Part shown: piece by piece, positions 26,387 to 35,956 of the stretch
Position numbering within the stretch: position 1 is the stretch's first letter
How the letters are laid out: each line of letters opens with the position of its first letter
Source of the DNA: Curtobacterium flaccumfaciens pv. betae
GTDB lineage: Bacteria > Actinomycetota > Actinomycetes > Actinomycetales > Microbacteriaceae
Direction of reading: 5' to 3'
Assembly (NCBI RefSeq): GCF_026241855.1
Contig: NZ_JAPJDC010000001.1
Coordinates: forward strand, 868,001 to 932,000
Length of the DNA stretch: 64,000 nucleotides
Made by a program: the position numbers and the translations under genes
Notes under the pieces: model-generated
What the model saw: only the letters and a program-made list of their open reading frames with translations
What the model was told of the DNA's origin: nothing
The model's database searches: none

Positions 26387-28309
26387 ATGGCGCTCGCCAC
26401 CCGGTCCGACCTGCGCAACGTCGCCATCGTGGCACACGTCGACCACGGCAAGACCACCCTCGTCGACGCGATGCTCACGCAGACCAACTCGTTCGACGCC
26501 CACTTCGAGGGCGAAGACCGCATGATGGACTCGAACGACCTCGAGCGCGAGAAGGGCATCACGATCCTCGCGAAGAACACGTCGGTGCTCTACAACGGCA
26601 AGCACGCGACCGAGTTCGGTGCGGACGGCCCCATCACCATCAACGTGATCGACACGCCCGGCCACGCCGACTTCGGTGGTGAGGTCGAGCGCGGCCTGTC
26701 CATGGTCGACGGTGTCGTGCTGCTCGTCGACGCCTCCGAGGGTCCCCTGCCCCAGACCCGCTTCGTGCTGCGCAAGGCGCTCGCCGCGAAGCTCCCGGTG
26801 ATCCTGCTCGTCAACAAGACGGACCGCCCCGACTCCCGCATCGACGAGGTCGTCTCCGAGTCGCAGGACCTGCTCCTCGGCCTCGCCTCGGACCTGTCGG
26901 ACGAGGTCGACGACCTCGACCTCGACGCGATCCTCGACGTCCCGGTGGTCTACGCATCGGGTCGCAACGGCGCCGCGTCGCGCAACAAGCCGAACGACGG
27001 CGAGCTGCCCGACAACGACGACCTCGAGCCGCTGTTCGAAGCGATCCTCCAGCACGTCCCGGCCCCGAAGTACGACGACGAGCACCCGCTGCAGGCGCAC
27101 GTCACGAACCTCGACGCCTCCCCGTTCCTCGGTCGCCTCGCGCTCCTGCGCATCTTCCACGGCACCATGAAGAAGGGCCAGACGGTCGCGTGGGTCAAGC
27201 ACGACGGCACCGTCGTCAACGCCCGCATCACCGAGCTCCTCATCACCAAGGCGCTCGACCGCTACCCGGCCGAGTCGGCTGGCCCCGGTGACATCGTCGC
27301 CGTTGCCGGCTTCGACACGATCACCATCGGCGAGACCCTGACCGACCCCGAGGACGTCCGCCCGCTGCCGACCATCACGGTCGACGACCCGGCGATCTCG
27401 ATGACGATCGGCACGAACACCAGCCCGCTCGTCGGCAAGGTCAAGGGCCACAAGCTGACCGCCCGCATGGTCAAGGAGCGCCTCGACCGCGAGCTCGTCG
27501 GCAACGTCTCGCTCAAGGTCCTCGACATCGGCCGCCCCGACGCGTGGGAGGTCCAGGGTCGTGGTGAGCTCGCACTCGCCATCCTGGTCGAGCAGATGCG
27601 TCGCGAGGGCTTCGAGCTCACCGTCGGCAAGCCGCAGGTGGTCACGAAGCGTGACGAGAACGGCAAGCTGCAGGAGCCGTACGAGCACATGACGATCGAC
27701 ACGCCGGAGGAGTACCTCGGCGCGATCACGCAGCTCATGGCCGCTCGCAAGGGCCGCATGGAGAACATGACGAACCACGGCACCGGCTGGGTGCGCATGG
27801 AGTTCATCGTCCCGTCGCGCGGCCTGATCGGCTTCCGCACGTCGTTCCTGACCGAGACCCGCGGCACCGGCATCGCCAACGCGATCTTCCACGGCTACGA
27901 CGAGTGGGCTGGCGCGATCCAGACCCGCATCAACGGCTCGATCGTCTCCGACCGCTCCGGTGTGGTGACGCCGTTCGCCATCACGAACCTTCAGGAGCGG
28001 ATGTCGTTCTTCGTCAACCCGACCGAAGAAGTCTACGAGGGCATGGTCATCGGCGAGAACTCGCGCGCCGACGACATGGACGTGAACATCACCAAGGAGA
28101 AGAAGCTCACCAACATGCGGTCGGCGAACGCCGACACGTTCGAGTCGATGACGCCGTCGCGTCAGCTCTCGTTGGAGGAGTGCCTCGAGTTCGCCCGTGA
28201 GGACGAGTGCGTCGAGGTCACCCCCGCCGCCGTGCGCATCCGCAAGGTCGAGCTGGACGCGTCGGCTCGCCAGCGCTCCTACGCGCGTCTCAAGCGCCAG
28301 GACGCGTAA
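26387..28309 (+). CDS. typA: Translational GTPase TypA/BipA
   Basis: 640 residues, the family length. The start at 26387 is preferred over the ATG at 26378 because AAGGA lies seven bases before it. A ribosome-associated GTPase with a role in stress and cold adaptation and 50S assembly. G1 [10 protein letters not shown], switch [10 protein letters not shown]3 [15 protein letters not shown]4 NKTDRPDSR, then the beta-barrel and two EF-G-like domains, ending with the BipA C-terminal domain (NIRKV-type [15 protein letters not shown]). A terminator hairpin follows. TAGACT at 26298-26303 may be the promoter -10. Confidence 0.97.
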   Translation: MALATRSDLRNVAIVAHVDHGKTTLVDAMLTQTNSFDAHFEGEDRMMDSNDLEREKGITILAKNTSVLYNGKHATEFGADGPITINVIDTPGHADFGGEVERGLSMVDGVVLLVDASEGPLPQTRFVLRKALAAKLPVILLVNKTDRPDSRIDEVVSESQDLLLGLASDLSDEVDDLDLDAILDVPVVYASGRNGAASRNKPNDGELPDNDDLEPLFEAILQHVPAPKYDDEHPLQAHVTNLDASPFLGRLALLRIFHGTMKKGQTVAWVKHDGTVVNARITELLITKALDRYPAESAGPGDIVAVAGFDTITIGETLTDPEDVRPLPTITVDDPAISMTIGTNTSPLVGKVKGHKLTARMVKERLDRELVGNVSLKVLDIGRPDAWEVQGRGELALAILVEQMRREGFELTVGKPQVVTKRDENGKLQEPYEHMTIDTPEEYLGAITQLMAARKGRMENMTNHGTGWVRMEFIVPSRGLIGFRTSFLTETRGTGIANAIFHGYDEWAGAIQTRINGSIVSDRSGVVTPFAITNLQERMSFFVNPTEEVYEGMVIGENSRADDMDVNITKEKKLTNMRSANADTFESMTPSRQLSLEECLEFAREDECVEVTPAAVRIRKVELDASARQRSYARLKRQDA

Positions 28310-28349
28310 GCACCAGCAGCAACACCCGCGGAGGCCCGTCCTCCGTCCG

Positions 28350-28384
28350 ACGGCCCGGTCACCTGCAACAGGTGGCCGGGCCGT
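28350..28384 (+). terminator. typA terminator hairpin
   Basis: ACGGCCCGGTCACCTG (28350-28365), loop CAA, CAGGTGGCCGGGCCGT (28369-28384): a 16-bp stem with one G-T wobble, 40 bases after the typA stop. Confidence 0.85.
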
Positions 28385-28406
28385 TCGCGGTTGTACCGTG
28401 GTCAGC

Positions 28407-29600
28407 GTGACTCTCGACCTGCTCTCGATCTACCAGGACCTGCACGCCCACCCGGAGCTCGGCTTCCAGGAGCACCGCACCGCCGGTGTCATCACTGCGA
28501 AGCTCGCCGAGATCGGTGGGATCGAGGTGACGACGGGCGTCGGCGGCACCGGCGTCGTCGGTGTCGTGTCGAACGGCGAGGGCCCCGTGGTCTGGCTCCG
28601 TGCCGACATGGACGGCCTGCCCGTGCAGGAGCGGACCGGCCTGTCCTACGCCAGCGAGCACGTCGGCACCGACGACGAGGGCCGCGAGGTCCCGACCATG
28701 CACGCCTGCGGCCACGACATCCACGTCACGTGGCTGCTCGGCACGCTCGAGCGCCTGGTCGCGACCACGGGGGACTGGCGCGGCACGGTCGTCGCCGTCT
28801 TCCAGCCTGCTGAAGAGGTCATCTCCGGCGCCCGCGCGATGGTCGAGGACGGCCTGGTCGAGCGGTTCCCGAAGCCGGACGTCGTGCTCGGGCAGCACTC
28901 CGCGCCGGCGCCGGTCGGCATCGTCGCCGTCGGCACCGGCCCCGTGATGGCGTCGAGCGACCGGCTGACGGTGACCTTCAACGGTCGTGGGGCGCACGGT
29001 TCGGCACCGCAGGCCTCGCTCGACCCGGTCGTCACCGCGGCCTCGGCCGTCGTGCGGCTGCAGACCGTCGTCGCCCGCGAGGTCTCGCCGAGCGACGCGG
29101 GGGTCGTCACCGTCGGCAGCTTCCACGCCGGCACGCGCGCGAACATCATCCCCGACGAGGCCGTCATCGAGATCTCGACCCGGGCCCGCAACGAGGAGAC
29201 CCGCCAGCGCATCATCGCGTCGATCGAGCGCATCGTCCGTGCCGAGAGCACGGCCGGTGGCCTGTCCGAGCCGACGATCGTGCGTGCACCGGGCGCCGAG
29301 GTCACCGTGAACGACGCCGAGGCCGCCGCCACCGTGCTCGAGGCCATCCGCGCCGAGGTGCCGGGAGCCCGCGACCTGGAGATCGGGCTCGCCATGGCGT
29401 CGGAGGACGTCGGTCAGCTCGCCACCGCCGCCGGAGCACCGCTCGTGTACTGGTTCACGGGCATCACCGACCCGGAGCGCTTCCGCCGCGGCGAGGAGAT
29501 CCCGAGCAACCACTCGCCGTTCTACGCGCCGCAGGCCGAGACCGCGATCCCGGTCGGTGTCGACGCCCTGGTCGCGGCGACGCGCGCGTACGTCGCCTGA
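28407..29600 (+). CDS. M20 family amidohydrolase (HipO/IAA-aminoacid hydrolase type)
   Basis: 397 residues from a GTG with TACCGT seven bases upstream (leaderless pattern). Zinc-dependent hydrolase of N-acyl amino acids or similar amides. Metal-site motifs: LRADMDGLPVQERTG, MHACGHDIHVTWLLG with the HxCGHD core, FQPAEEVISGARAMVEDG and the closing NHSPFYAPQ. The lid domain lies at about residues 185-300. The exact substrate (indoleacetyl-amino acids, hippurate, N-acetyl-amino acids) cannot be told from the sequence. Confidence 0.9.
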   Translation: MTLDLLSIYQDLHAHPELGFQEHRTAGVITAKLAEIGGIEVTTGVGGTGVVGVVSNGEGPVVWLRADMDGLPVQERTGLSYASEHVGTDDEGREVPTMHACGHDIHVTWLLGTLERLVATTGDWRGTVVAVFQPAEEVISGARAMVEDGLVERFPKPDVVLGQHSAPAPVGIVAVGTGPVMASSDRLTVTFNGRGAHGSAPQASLDPVVTAASAVVRLQTVVAREVSPSDAGVVTVGSFHAGTRANIIPDEAVIEISTRARNEETRQRIIASIERIVRAESTAGGLSEPTIVRAPGAEVTVNDAEAAATVLEAIRAEVPGARDLEIGLAMASEDVGQLATAAGAPLVYWFTGITDPERFRRGEEIPSNHSPFYAPQAETAIPVGVDALVAATRAYVA

Positions 29601-29613
29601 CACGTCCTTCGGG

Positions 29614-29691
29614 AAGGAGGCCCGGGGCGGCCCCGCCGCGCACGTGACCGCCCCGGGGACGGCACGTTCACAGCCAACTCGCGCCGGGCCT
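29614..29691 (+). terminator. Compound hairpin after the M20 gene
   Basis: CCCGGGGCGG (29619-29628) pairs with CCGCCCCGGG (29646-29655). Alternatively GGAGGCCCGG (29614-29623) pairs with CCGGGCCTCC (29682-29691) around a long loop. The outer arms match the terminator-stem family seen at 17961 and 40543. Confidence 0.65.
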
Positions 29692-29717
29692 CCCGGCTCG
29701 TCCGTTACGGTCGCGCC

Positions 29718-30266
29718 ATGCGCTCCCTCCGTACCCCGCTGATCGCCGCCGTCGCTGCCGGCATCGCCCTGGCCGGACTCACCGGCTGCTCGACCCAGGC
29801 CGTGCAGCAGGCCACCGACCTCGGGTCCTCCGTCGCGTCGAACGTCGCCGACGGGGTCGCGGGCATCGACGGCAAGGCGATCCAGGACGGCATGTCCTCG
29901 GTCGCCGGGGGCATCGACGGCGCGCTCGACACGGCGCTCAAGGGCGCGGACGTGACCTCCGACGGCAAGGTGCCGGACGGGTTCCCGTCCGCCGACGTCC
30001 CGCTCGTCGACGGCACCGTGCTCGGCGGGGGAGCCGGACCGAACGGCTCGGGGTGGGTCGCGCAGGTCCGGGCGGCCTCGGTCGACGACTTCCAGGCCGC
30101 CGTGCAGCAGCTCACCGACGCCGGGTACACCGAGTCGGCGAAGCGTGCGGACTCGTCGAGCGCGTTCGGCATGTTCCGGAGCGACGCCTACCGCGTCGTC
30201 CTGACCTTCTCGGAGAGCAAGGACAGCGGCGGCGTCACGGCGACCTACATCGTCACGCCCCGCTAG
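29718..30266 (+). CDS. Small secreted lipoprotein of unknown function
   Basis: 182 residues. Signal MRSLRTPLIAAVAAGIALAG with lipobox LTGC, lipidated at C24. The mature part begins with a low-complexity helical stretch (QQATDLGSSVASNVADGVAG repeated in character) and ends in a compact beta/alpha domain: VPDGFPSADVPLVDGTVLGG, then FQAAVQQLTDAGYTESAK and YRVVLTFSESKDSGGVTATYIV. I do not recognise a named family. TACGGT ends six bases before the ATG. It stands just before mshB in the same direction, 19 bases away. Confidence 0.8.
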   Translation: MRSLRTPLIAAVAAGIALAGLTGCSTQAVQQATDLGSSVASNVADGVAGIDGKAIQDGMSSVAGGIDGALDTALKGADVTSDGKVPDGFPSADVPLVDGTVLGGGAGPNGSGWVAQVRAASVDDFQAAVQQLTDAGYTESAKRADSSSAFGMFRSDAYRVVLTFSESKDSGGVTATYIVTPR

Positions 30267-30285
30267 TCCCGTACCCTTGGGGACG

Positions 30286-31470
30286 ATGTCGAAGGCCCCT
30301 GCCACGCGCCCCGAGCGCGTCCTGATCGTGCACGCCCACCCCGACGACGAGACGCTCTCGTCGGGCGGGACCATCGCGACCCTGCTCGAGCGCGGCGCCG
30401 AGGTGACCGTGCTCACCGCGACCCGGGGCGAGCGCGGCGAGATGCTCACGGAGCAGTTGGCCCCGCTGGCGGGCGACCCCGCGCGGGTGGCACGGCACCG
30501 CGAGACCGAGATCGCCGCGGCCCTCGCCGCCCTCGGCGGGCCGCAGCACCTGTGGCTCGGCGGGCGCGGTGCCCGGCCGACCGACCTGCCGGAGCGTCGC
30601 TACGTCGACTCCGGCATGCAGTGGGGCCCGGACGGGCGGGCCACCGCCGCGGACGACGCCCCGGCCGACTCACTGACCGCGGCAGACCTGGGCGAGGTCG
30701 TGGACGACGTCCGCGCCGCGATCCGCTCCACCGGTGCCGACGCCGTGATCAGCTACGCCGACGACGGCGGCTACGGGCACCCCGACCACGTGCGGATGCA
30801 CCACGCGGCGCAGTACGCGGCCCGAGCCGAGGAAGTCCCGTTCTCGATGATCGTCGACCCCGACAGCGGTCAGGCCGACGTCACGGTCGACGTCCTGCCG
30901 GTCCGGGCCAAGGTGCGTGCGGCGGTCGAGCAGTACCGCTCCCAGGTCGCCGTCGACCCCGTGGACCCCGCCGACCCAGCGGCCCTGTCGTGGGTCATGC
31001 CGCACGGCGTCCGGCAGCACGCCCCGGCGGTCGAGGCGTTCCGGCACGACGCAGCCCCGCAGCCGGCGGCTCCGCAGACCTACGCCGAGATGTCCGGCCA
31101 GGGCAAGGCCGCGGCGGTCGTGGTCTCGCTGCTGCTCGGGCTGCTCGCCGGCGGCCTCGGGACGGTCACGCACCAGCAGACGATCGGCGCGCTCCCCGTC
31201 GGACTCGTCGTCACCACCCTCATCGTGCTCGGCCTGACCGTGGGCGTGCGGCTCGTCTACCGCTCGCGTGCGATGGTCGCCGCGATCGGCATCGGGATCC
31301 TCGTCGCGACGCAGGTGCTCGTGTCGGTCGGCGGGGAGAGTTCGCCGCTCGTCCTCGCCAACGCGGCCGGGTACGTGTGGACGTTCGCCCCCGCGGTCAT
31401 CGCCGCCCTGGTCCTCGCGTGGCCGGACCTGTCGGGGCTGCGGTCCCGGACGGCTCCGGGCCGCGAGTAG
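30286..31470 (+). CDS. mshB: MshB-like PIG-L deacetylase fused to a C-terminal membrane domain
   Basis: 394 residues from the ATG at 30286 (MSKAPATRPERVLIVHAHPDDE); a TTG nine bases earlier is less likely. MshB removes the acetyl group from GlcNAc-inositol in mycothiol synthesis using zinc. The metal-site motif AHPDDE has H18 and D21; GYGHPDHVRMHHA supplies the second histidine. The catalytic domain ends near residue 260. The last 125 residues hold four hydrophobic segments (starting AAAVVVSLLLGLLAGGLG), a part not found in classic MshB; in other actinobacteria a separate small membrane protein (annotated DUF6113, as I recall) lies next to mshB, so this may be a fusion. Upstream of fdxA and dapC. 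Confidence 0.82.
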   Translation: MSKAPATRPERVLIVHAHPDDETLSSGGTIATLLERGAEVTVLTATRGERGEMLTEQLAPLAGDPARVARHRETEIAAALAALGGPQHLWLGGRGARPTDLPERRYVDSGMQWGPDGRATAADDAPADSLTAADLGEVVDDVRAAIRSTGADAVISYADDGGYGHPDHVRMHHAAQYAARAEEVPFSMIVDPDSGQADVTVDVLPVRAKVRAAVEQYRSQVAVDPVDPADPAALSWVMPHGVRQHAPAVEAFRHDAAPQPAAPQTYAEMSGQGKAAAVVVSLLLGLLAGGLGTVTHQQTIGALPVGLVVTTLIVLGLTVGVRLVYRSRAMVAAIGIGILVATQVLVSVGGESSPLVLANAAGYVWTFAPAVIAALVLAWPDLSGLRSRTAPGRE

Positions 31471-31505
31471 ACTCGAACCCGCTCGTCGAAGGGAGCACCC
31501 GAACC

Positions 31506-31823
31506 GTGACCTACGTGATCGCCCAGCCCTGTGTCGACGTTAAGGACCGCGCCTGCATCGACGAATGCCCGGTCGACTGCATCTACGAGGGTGACCGCTC
31601 GCTCTACATCCACCCCGACGAGTGCGTCGACTGTGGTGCGTGTGAGCCGGTCTGCCCCGTCGAGGCCATCTACTACGAGGACGACCTGCCCGACCAGTGG
31701 GCCGACTACTACAAGGCCAACGTCGAGTTCTTCGACGAGGTCGGGTCGCCCGGCGGAGCCGCGAAGGTCGGCGTGATCCACAAGGACCACCCCGTCGTCG
31801 CAGCCGAGCCCGTCCGCGGCTGA
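31506..31823 (+). CDS. fdxA: Seven-iron ferredoxin
   Basis: 105 residues from a GTG with AGGGAG about ten bases upstream. Low-potential electron carrier with one 3Fe-4S and one 4Fe-4S cluster. Cysteines fit the 7Fe pattern: PCVDVKDRACIDECPVDC, where the second position of the first motif lacks one cysteine, and CVDCGACEPVCPVEAI. The C-terminal helical tail DQWADYYKANVEFFDEVG is typical of the actinobacterial FdxA group. It lies 12 bases before dapC, the usual neighbour in actinobacteria. Confidence 0.95.
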   Translation: MTYVIAQPCVDVKDRACIDECPVDCIYEGDRSLYIHPDECVDCGACEPVCPVEAIYYEDDLPDQWADYYKANVEFFDEVGSPGGAAKVGVIHKDHPVVAAEPVRG

Positions 31824-31835
31824 CCGGACCCCCTC

Positions 31836-32954
31836 GTGGCGCTCGACCTCCCCGACTTCCCCTGGGACCAGCTCGTCCCGTTCAAGCAGCGCGCCGCGGC
31901 GTACGAGGGCGGCATCGTCGACCTCAGCGTCGGATCGCCCGTCGACCCCACGCCCGAGGTCGTCCGCACCGCCCTGGCCACCGCGACCGACGCGCACGCC
32001 TACCCGCAGGTCGCCGGCACCCCGGCGCTGCGGCAGGCCATCGCCGACTGGTACGGCCGTCGCCACGGCGTCGCCCTGACCGAGGCGAACGCGCTGCCGA
32101 CGATCGGCTCGAAGGAGTTCATCGCGGGCCTCGCGCTCTGGCTCGGCATCGGCCCCGGTGACACCGTGGTGTTCCCGGCCGCCGCGTACCCGACGTACGA
32201 GCTCGGCGCCGCCCTGGTCCGCGCCGATGCCCTGGCCTCGGACGACCCCGCGGCGTGGCCGTCCACCACGAAGCTCGTGTGGCTGAACTCCCCGGGCAAC
32301 CCGGACGGCCGCGTGCTGACCCTCGACGAGCTCCGTGCCGCCGTGGTCCGCGCCCGCGAGCTCGGAGCCGTCATCGTCGGCGACGAGTGCTACGCCGAGC
32401 TCGGGTGGGACCCGGACCACGCCACCACCCCGACGCCCACGATCCTCGACCCGCGGGTCGTCGGCGACTCGCTCGACGGCGTGCTGAGCGTGTACTCGCT
32501 GTCGAAGCAGTCGAACCTCGCCGGCTACCGTGCGGCCTTCGTCGCCGGTGACGCCGCGATCCTGGCCGACGTCCTGGCCGTCCGCAAGCACGCCGGGCTC
32601 ATGCCGCCGCTGCCCGTCCAGCAGGCGATGGTCGTCGCGCTGCAGGACGAGACCCACGTGCAGCAGCAGAAGGCCCGCTACCGGGCTCGCCGGAACATGC
32701 TCCGGCGAGCACTCGAGGACGCCGGGTTCCGGATCGACCACAGCGAGGCCGGGCTCTACCTCTGGGCCACCCGTGGCGAACCCGCACTCGACACCGTGGC
32801 CTGGCTCGCCGACCGCGGGATCCTCGTCGCACCCGGCACGTTCTACGGCGCAGCAGGGGGCGAGCACGTCCGCGTGGCCCTGACGGCGACCGACGAGCGC
32901 ATCGCCGCGGCGGCGCAGCGACTGGCGAGCAGCCGTCGCCTCGGCACCGCGTAG
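31836..32954 (+). CDS. dapC: Succinyldiaminopimelate transaminase
   Basis: 372 residues from a GTG 12 bases after fdxA. PLP class I aminotransferase that makes N-succinyl-LL-diaminopimelate from the keto precursor and glutamate in lysine and peptidoglycan synthesis. Family start LPDFPWDQLVPFKQRAAAY, the substrate loop LSVGSPVDPTP, NSPGNPDGRVL, and the PLP lysine K224 in SLSKQSNLAGYR. Position with fdxA, and dapD/dapE nearby, supports DapC over other transaminases of this group. Confidence 0.94.
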   Translation: MALDLPDFPWDQLVPFKQRAAAYEGGIVDLSVGSPVDPTPEVVRTALATATDAHAYPQVAGTPALRQAIADWYGRRHGVALTEANALPTIGSKEFIAGLALWLGIGPGDTVVFPAAAYPTYELGAALVRADALASDDPAAWPSTTKLVWLNSPGNPDGRVLTLDELRAAVVRARELGAVIVGDECYAELGWDPDHATTPTPTILDPRVVGDSLDGVLSVYSLSKQSNLAGYRAAFVAGDAAILADVLAVRKHAGLMPPLPVQQAMVVALQDETHVQQQKARYRARRNMLRRALEDAGFRIDHSEAGLYLWATRGEPALDTVAWLADRGILVAPGTFYGAAGGEHVRVALTATDERIAAAAQRLASSRRLGTA

Positions 32955-33058
32955 CACGGACACGAGTACTCCGGGCGGGCCCCGCAATCCGTGAGAACCA
33001 CCAAATCGTCACCTGGGATGTGTGCACGACCGACAGGTGCCGCGATTAGGCTGTCCTC

Positions 33059-34417
33059 GTGACTGACACTGCCAATGACGCTCAGAAGACGGCCACACCG
33101 CCCACCACGCCCGTCCCCGTGAGTCCCGCCGCCGAACAGCAGGGCGCGACCGCGACGCTGACGTTCCCGGGCGGCACGGCGGAGTTCCCGATCCTACAGA
33201 GCGTCGACGGCGCGTCCGCGATCGACATCTCGACCTTCAAGAAGCAGACCGGGATGAACACGCTCGACTACGGGTTCGTGAACACCGGTGCGACGAAGAG
33301 CGCGATCACCTACATCGACGGCGACCAGGGCATCCTGCGCTACCGCGGGTACCCGATCGACCAGATCGCCGGCAACTGCACCTTCCTCGAGGTCGCGTGG
33401 CTCCTGATCTACGGCGAGCTGCCCACCCCCACCGAGCTCGAGCAGTTCGACGCCCGCATCCGTCGGCACACGCTGCTGCACGAAGACCTCCGCCGCCTGT
33501 TCGACGCCCTGCCGCACTCGGCGCACCCGATGTCCGTGCTCTCGAGCGCCGTGAGCGCCCTGTCCACGTACTACGAGGACGACATGGACGTCGACGACCC
33601 CGAGAAGGTCGAGCTGCAGACCGTCCGGCTCCTCGCCAAGCTCCCGGTGATCGCGGCCTACGCCCACAAGAAGGCCATCGGGCAGGCGTTCCTGTACCCG
33701 GACAACTCGCTGTCGTTCGTCGACAACTTCCTGCGGCTGAACTTCGGCACCATGGCCGAGACCTACAAGCCCAACCCGGTGCTCTCGAAGGCGCTCGAGC
33801 GGCTCCTCATCCTGCACGAGGACCACGAGCAGAACGCCTCGACCTCGACGGTGCGCATGGTCGGCTCGACGAAGGCGAACATGTTCGCCTCGATCTCGGC
33901 CGGCATCAACGCCCTGTACGGCCCGCTGCACGGCGGTGCCAACGAGGCCGTGCTCGAGATGCTCCAGCAGATCAAGGACTCGGGCGAGCCCGTGACGCGC
34001 TTCGTCGAGCGGGTGAAGAACAAGGAGCAGGGCGTCAAGCTCATGGGCTTCGGACACCGCGTCTACAAGAACTACGACCCGCGCGCGAAGCTCGTCAAGG
34101 AGTCCGCGCACGAGGTCCTCGAGTCCCTCGGTGTGCAGGACGACCTGCTCGACATCGCGATGGAACTCGAGCAGATCGCGCTCGAGGACGAGTACTTCGT
34201 CAGCCGCAAGCTCTACCCGAACGTCGACTTCTACACCGGCATCATCTACAAGGCGATGGGCTTCCCGCCGCGGATGTTCACCGTCCTGTTCGCGATCGGT
34301 CGTCTGCCGGGCTGGATCGCCCAGTGGCGCGAGCTGAACAACGACCCGCTCAACAAGATCGGTCGCCCCCAGCAGCTCTACGTGGGTGCGCCTGAGCGGG
34401 ACGTCCCCTCGCGCTGA
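33059..34417 (+). CDS. gltA: Citrate synthase (type II)
   Basis: 452 residues from a GTG; TAGGCT ends six bases before it. Condenses oxaloacetate and acetyl-CoA into citrate, the first step of the TCA cycle. About 55 N-terminal residues rich in A, T and P precede the conserved domain. Catalytic-region motifs: GPLHGGANEAV, MGFGHRVYKNYDPRAK and NVDFYTGIIYKAMG, which supply the two histidines and the aspartate. CACCTG (33011) and CAGGTG (33034) upstream are inverted and could bind a regulator. A strong terminator follows. Confidence 0.96.
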   Translation: MTDTANDAQKTATPPTTPVPVSPAAEQQGATATLTFPGGTAEFPILQSVDGASAIDISTFKKQTGMNTLDYGFVNTGATKSAITYIDGDQGILRYRGYPIDQIAGNCTFLEVAWLLIYGELPTPTELEQFDARIRRHTLLHEDLRRLFDALPHSAHPMSVLSSAVSALSTYYEDDMDVDDPEKVELQTVRLLAKLPVIAAYAHKKAIGQAFLYPDNSLSFVDNFLRLNFGTMAETYKPNPVLSKALERLLILHEDHEQNASTSTVRMVGSTKANMFASISAGINALYGPLHGGANEAVLEMLQQIKDSGEPVTRFVERVKNKEQGVKLMGFGHRVYKNYDPRAKLVKESAHEVLESLGVQDDLLDIAMELEQIALEDEYFVSRKLYPNVDFYTGIIYKAMGFPPRMFTVLFAIGRLPGWIAQWRELNNDPLNKIGRPQQLYVGAPERDVPSR

Positions 34418-34425
34418 CCGACTCC

Positions 34426-34463
34426 GAGCGCCCCGCCCCACGGTTCCGTGGCGCGGGGCGCTC
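34426..34463. terminator. gltA terminator hairpin
   Basis: GAGCGCCCCGC (34426-34436) pairs with GCGGGGCGCTC (34453-34463); inside, after a C-C mismatch, CCACGG pairs with CCGTGG around TT. Nine bases after the citrate synthase stop. Confidence 0.9.
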
Positions 34464-34519
34464 GTGCGTGTGCGCGGGTTGGCATTCCGCCCGCTCGCAA
34501 GGCGGTGGGGCGGCGGGAC

Positions 34520-34632
34520 GCGCCGCTCGCCTCTGCCGAGTGGTCGTGAACTGTCGTCGGGCGGGTGTCGAACCGACGGTTCGTGCGCCCTCGGCGCCCC
34601 GCGGGCGGTGTGTTGTGACCACTCGCGGGGCG
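34520..34632. repeat. Dispersed four-half-site palindromic element, copy B1
   Basis: Inner half-sites GAGTGGTCGTGAACTGTCG (34538-34556) and CGACGGTTCGTGCGCCCTC (34574-34592) with a 17-base spacer; outer right core TTGTGACC at 34613, 32 bases after the inner right core. About 11 of 113 positions differ from copy B2. Confidence 0.8.
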
Positions 34633-34726
34633 CGGCACTGGACGCGACGGCCTGGAGGCCGGGTGGCGGTCTCGTGGACCGGCCCCGGGCCTCCCGTGCG
34701 GGCGTGTCGGGCGCGGGCGGCAGGGC

Positions 34727-34839
34727 GCGCCGCTCGCCTTCGCGGAGTGGTCGCGAACTGTCGTCCGCCGGGTGCCGAACCGACGGTTCGTGCCCCCTCG
34801 GTGCCCCGCGGACGGTGTGTCGTGACCACTCGCGGGGCG
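34727..34839. repeat. Dispersed four-half-site palindromic element, copy B2
   Basis: Inner half-sites GAGTGGTCGCGAACTGTCG (34745-34763) and CGACGGTTCGTGCCCCCTC (34781-34799), 17-base spacer, outer right TCGTGACC at 34820. Direct repeat of copy B1, start to start 207 bases. Confidence 0.8.
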
Positions 34840-34871
34840 GGCCTCCCGGTGGGCGCGCCGGGCGTGCAGCG

Positions 34872-35837
34872 CTACGCGTGCAGCGCGGTGTTCAGCTGGA
34901 TGCCCTCGCCCTTGCGCTGCAGCGCCTCGACGGCCCCGCTGACGCTGTTGCGGCGGAACAGGATGTTCGGGGTGCCGGAGAGCTCGGCGGCCTTGACGGT
35001 CTTCGGGGTGCCGTCGGGGTTCGGGGCCGCGCCGACCAGCACCACCTTCGTGCCGGCCGTGACGTAGAGACCGGCCTCGATGACGGAGTCGTCGGCGAGC
35101 GAGATGCCGAGGCCCGCGTTCGCGCCGAGCAGCGCGCGTTCGCCGAGCGAGACACGGTGGGTGCCTCCGCCGGACAGCGTGCCCATGATCGAGGCGCCGC
35201 CGCCGATGTCGGTGCCGTTGCCGACGACGACGCCCTGCGAGACGCGGCCCTCGATCATGGCGTCGCCGAGGGTGCCGGCGTTGAAGTTCACGAAGCCCTC
35301 GTGCATGACGGTCGTTCCCGGTGCCAGGTGGGCGCCGAGACGGACCCGGTTCGCGTCGCCGATCCGCACGCGGTCCGGCACGACGTAGTCGACCAGGCGC
35401 GGGAACTTGTCGATCGCGTGCACGGCGATGCCGGCGCGCTGCAGGGACGGGCGCAGGCGCGTCAGGGACTCGGGGTGCACCGGGCCGGCGTTCGTCCACG
35501 CGACGATCGGCAGGTGGCCGAAGACGCCGTCGAGGGAGACCTCGTTCGGGCGGACGTGCAGGTGGCTCAGCAGGTGCAGGCGGAGGTACGCGTCCGGAGT
35601 GCTCGTCGGGCCGGCGTCGATCGTGATCTCGGTGGTGACGGCTTCGATCCGGACCTCACGGCGGGGGTCGTCACCGACGTGTGCCTGCAGCTCGGCGGGG
35701 AACACGGCGTCGGCGGGCAGCGCGCCGAGGTGCGTCTCGGGGTACCAGGTGTCGAGCGTCGTGCCGTCGGCGGCGATCGTCGCGAGGCCGTGGCCCCAGG
35801 CGTGGGTCGGGCGGTCGGTGGCAGTCGTGTCGGTCAC
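34872..35837 (-). CDS. dapD: Tetrahydrodipicolinate N-succinyltransferase
   Basis: 321 residues from a GTG with TACCCT ending six bases upstream. Transfers succinyl from succinyl-CoA to tetrahydrodipicolinate, the entry to the succinylase branch of diaminopimelate synthesis. The C-terminal half is a left-handed beta helix of hexapeptide repeats ([38 protein letters not shown] is visible as successive rungs), and the N-terminal part has the actinobacterial-type WGHGLATI start and [13 protein letters not shown]. The dapE gene starts 119 bases away on the other strand. Confidence 0.95.
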   Translation of the reverse strand: MTDTTATDRPTHAWGHGLATIAADGTTLDTWYPETHLGALPADAVFPAELQAHVGDDPRREVRIEAVTTEITIDAGPTSTPDAYLRLHLLSHLHVRPNEVSLDGVFGHLPIVAWTNAGPVHPESLTRLRPSLQRAGIAVHAIDKFPRLVDYVVPDRVRIGDANRVRLGAHLAPGTTVMHEGFVNFNAGTLGDAMIEGRVSQGVVVGNGTDIGGGASIMGTLSGGGTHRVSLGERALLGANAGLGISLADDSVIEAGLYVTAGTKVVLVGAAPNPDGTPKTVKAAELSGTPNILFRRNSVSGAVEALQRKGEGIQLNTALHA

Positions 35838-35956
35838 GGCTCCAGGGTACCGAGCGCCGTTCGGCGGGCACCGTCCGTCCGGACTGCCGGGGCGGTGGGG
35901 CCGCCGACCGTCCGGACTACCGGGGCGGTGCGAGGGGCGGCCGGTAGGCTGCCTGC

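Larger units (their letters stand above)
34418..34871. other. Gene-free 454-base gap between convergent gltA and dapD
   Basis: It holds the gltA terminator, two 113-base copies of the dispersed element in direct orientation, and between them (34654-34694) a GGAGGCCGGG/CCCGGGCCTCC hairpin with one bulge. Open frames across it have no protein-like character. Confidence 0.75.
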
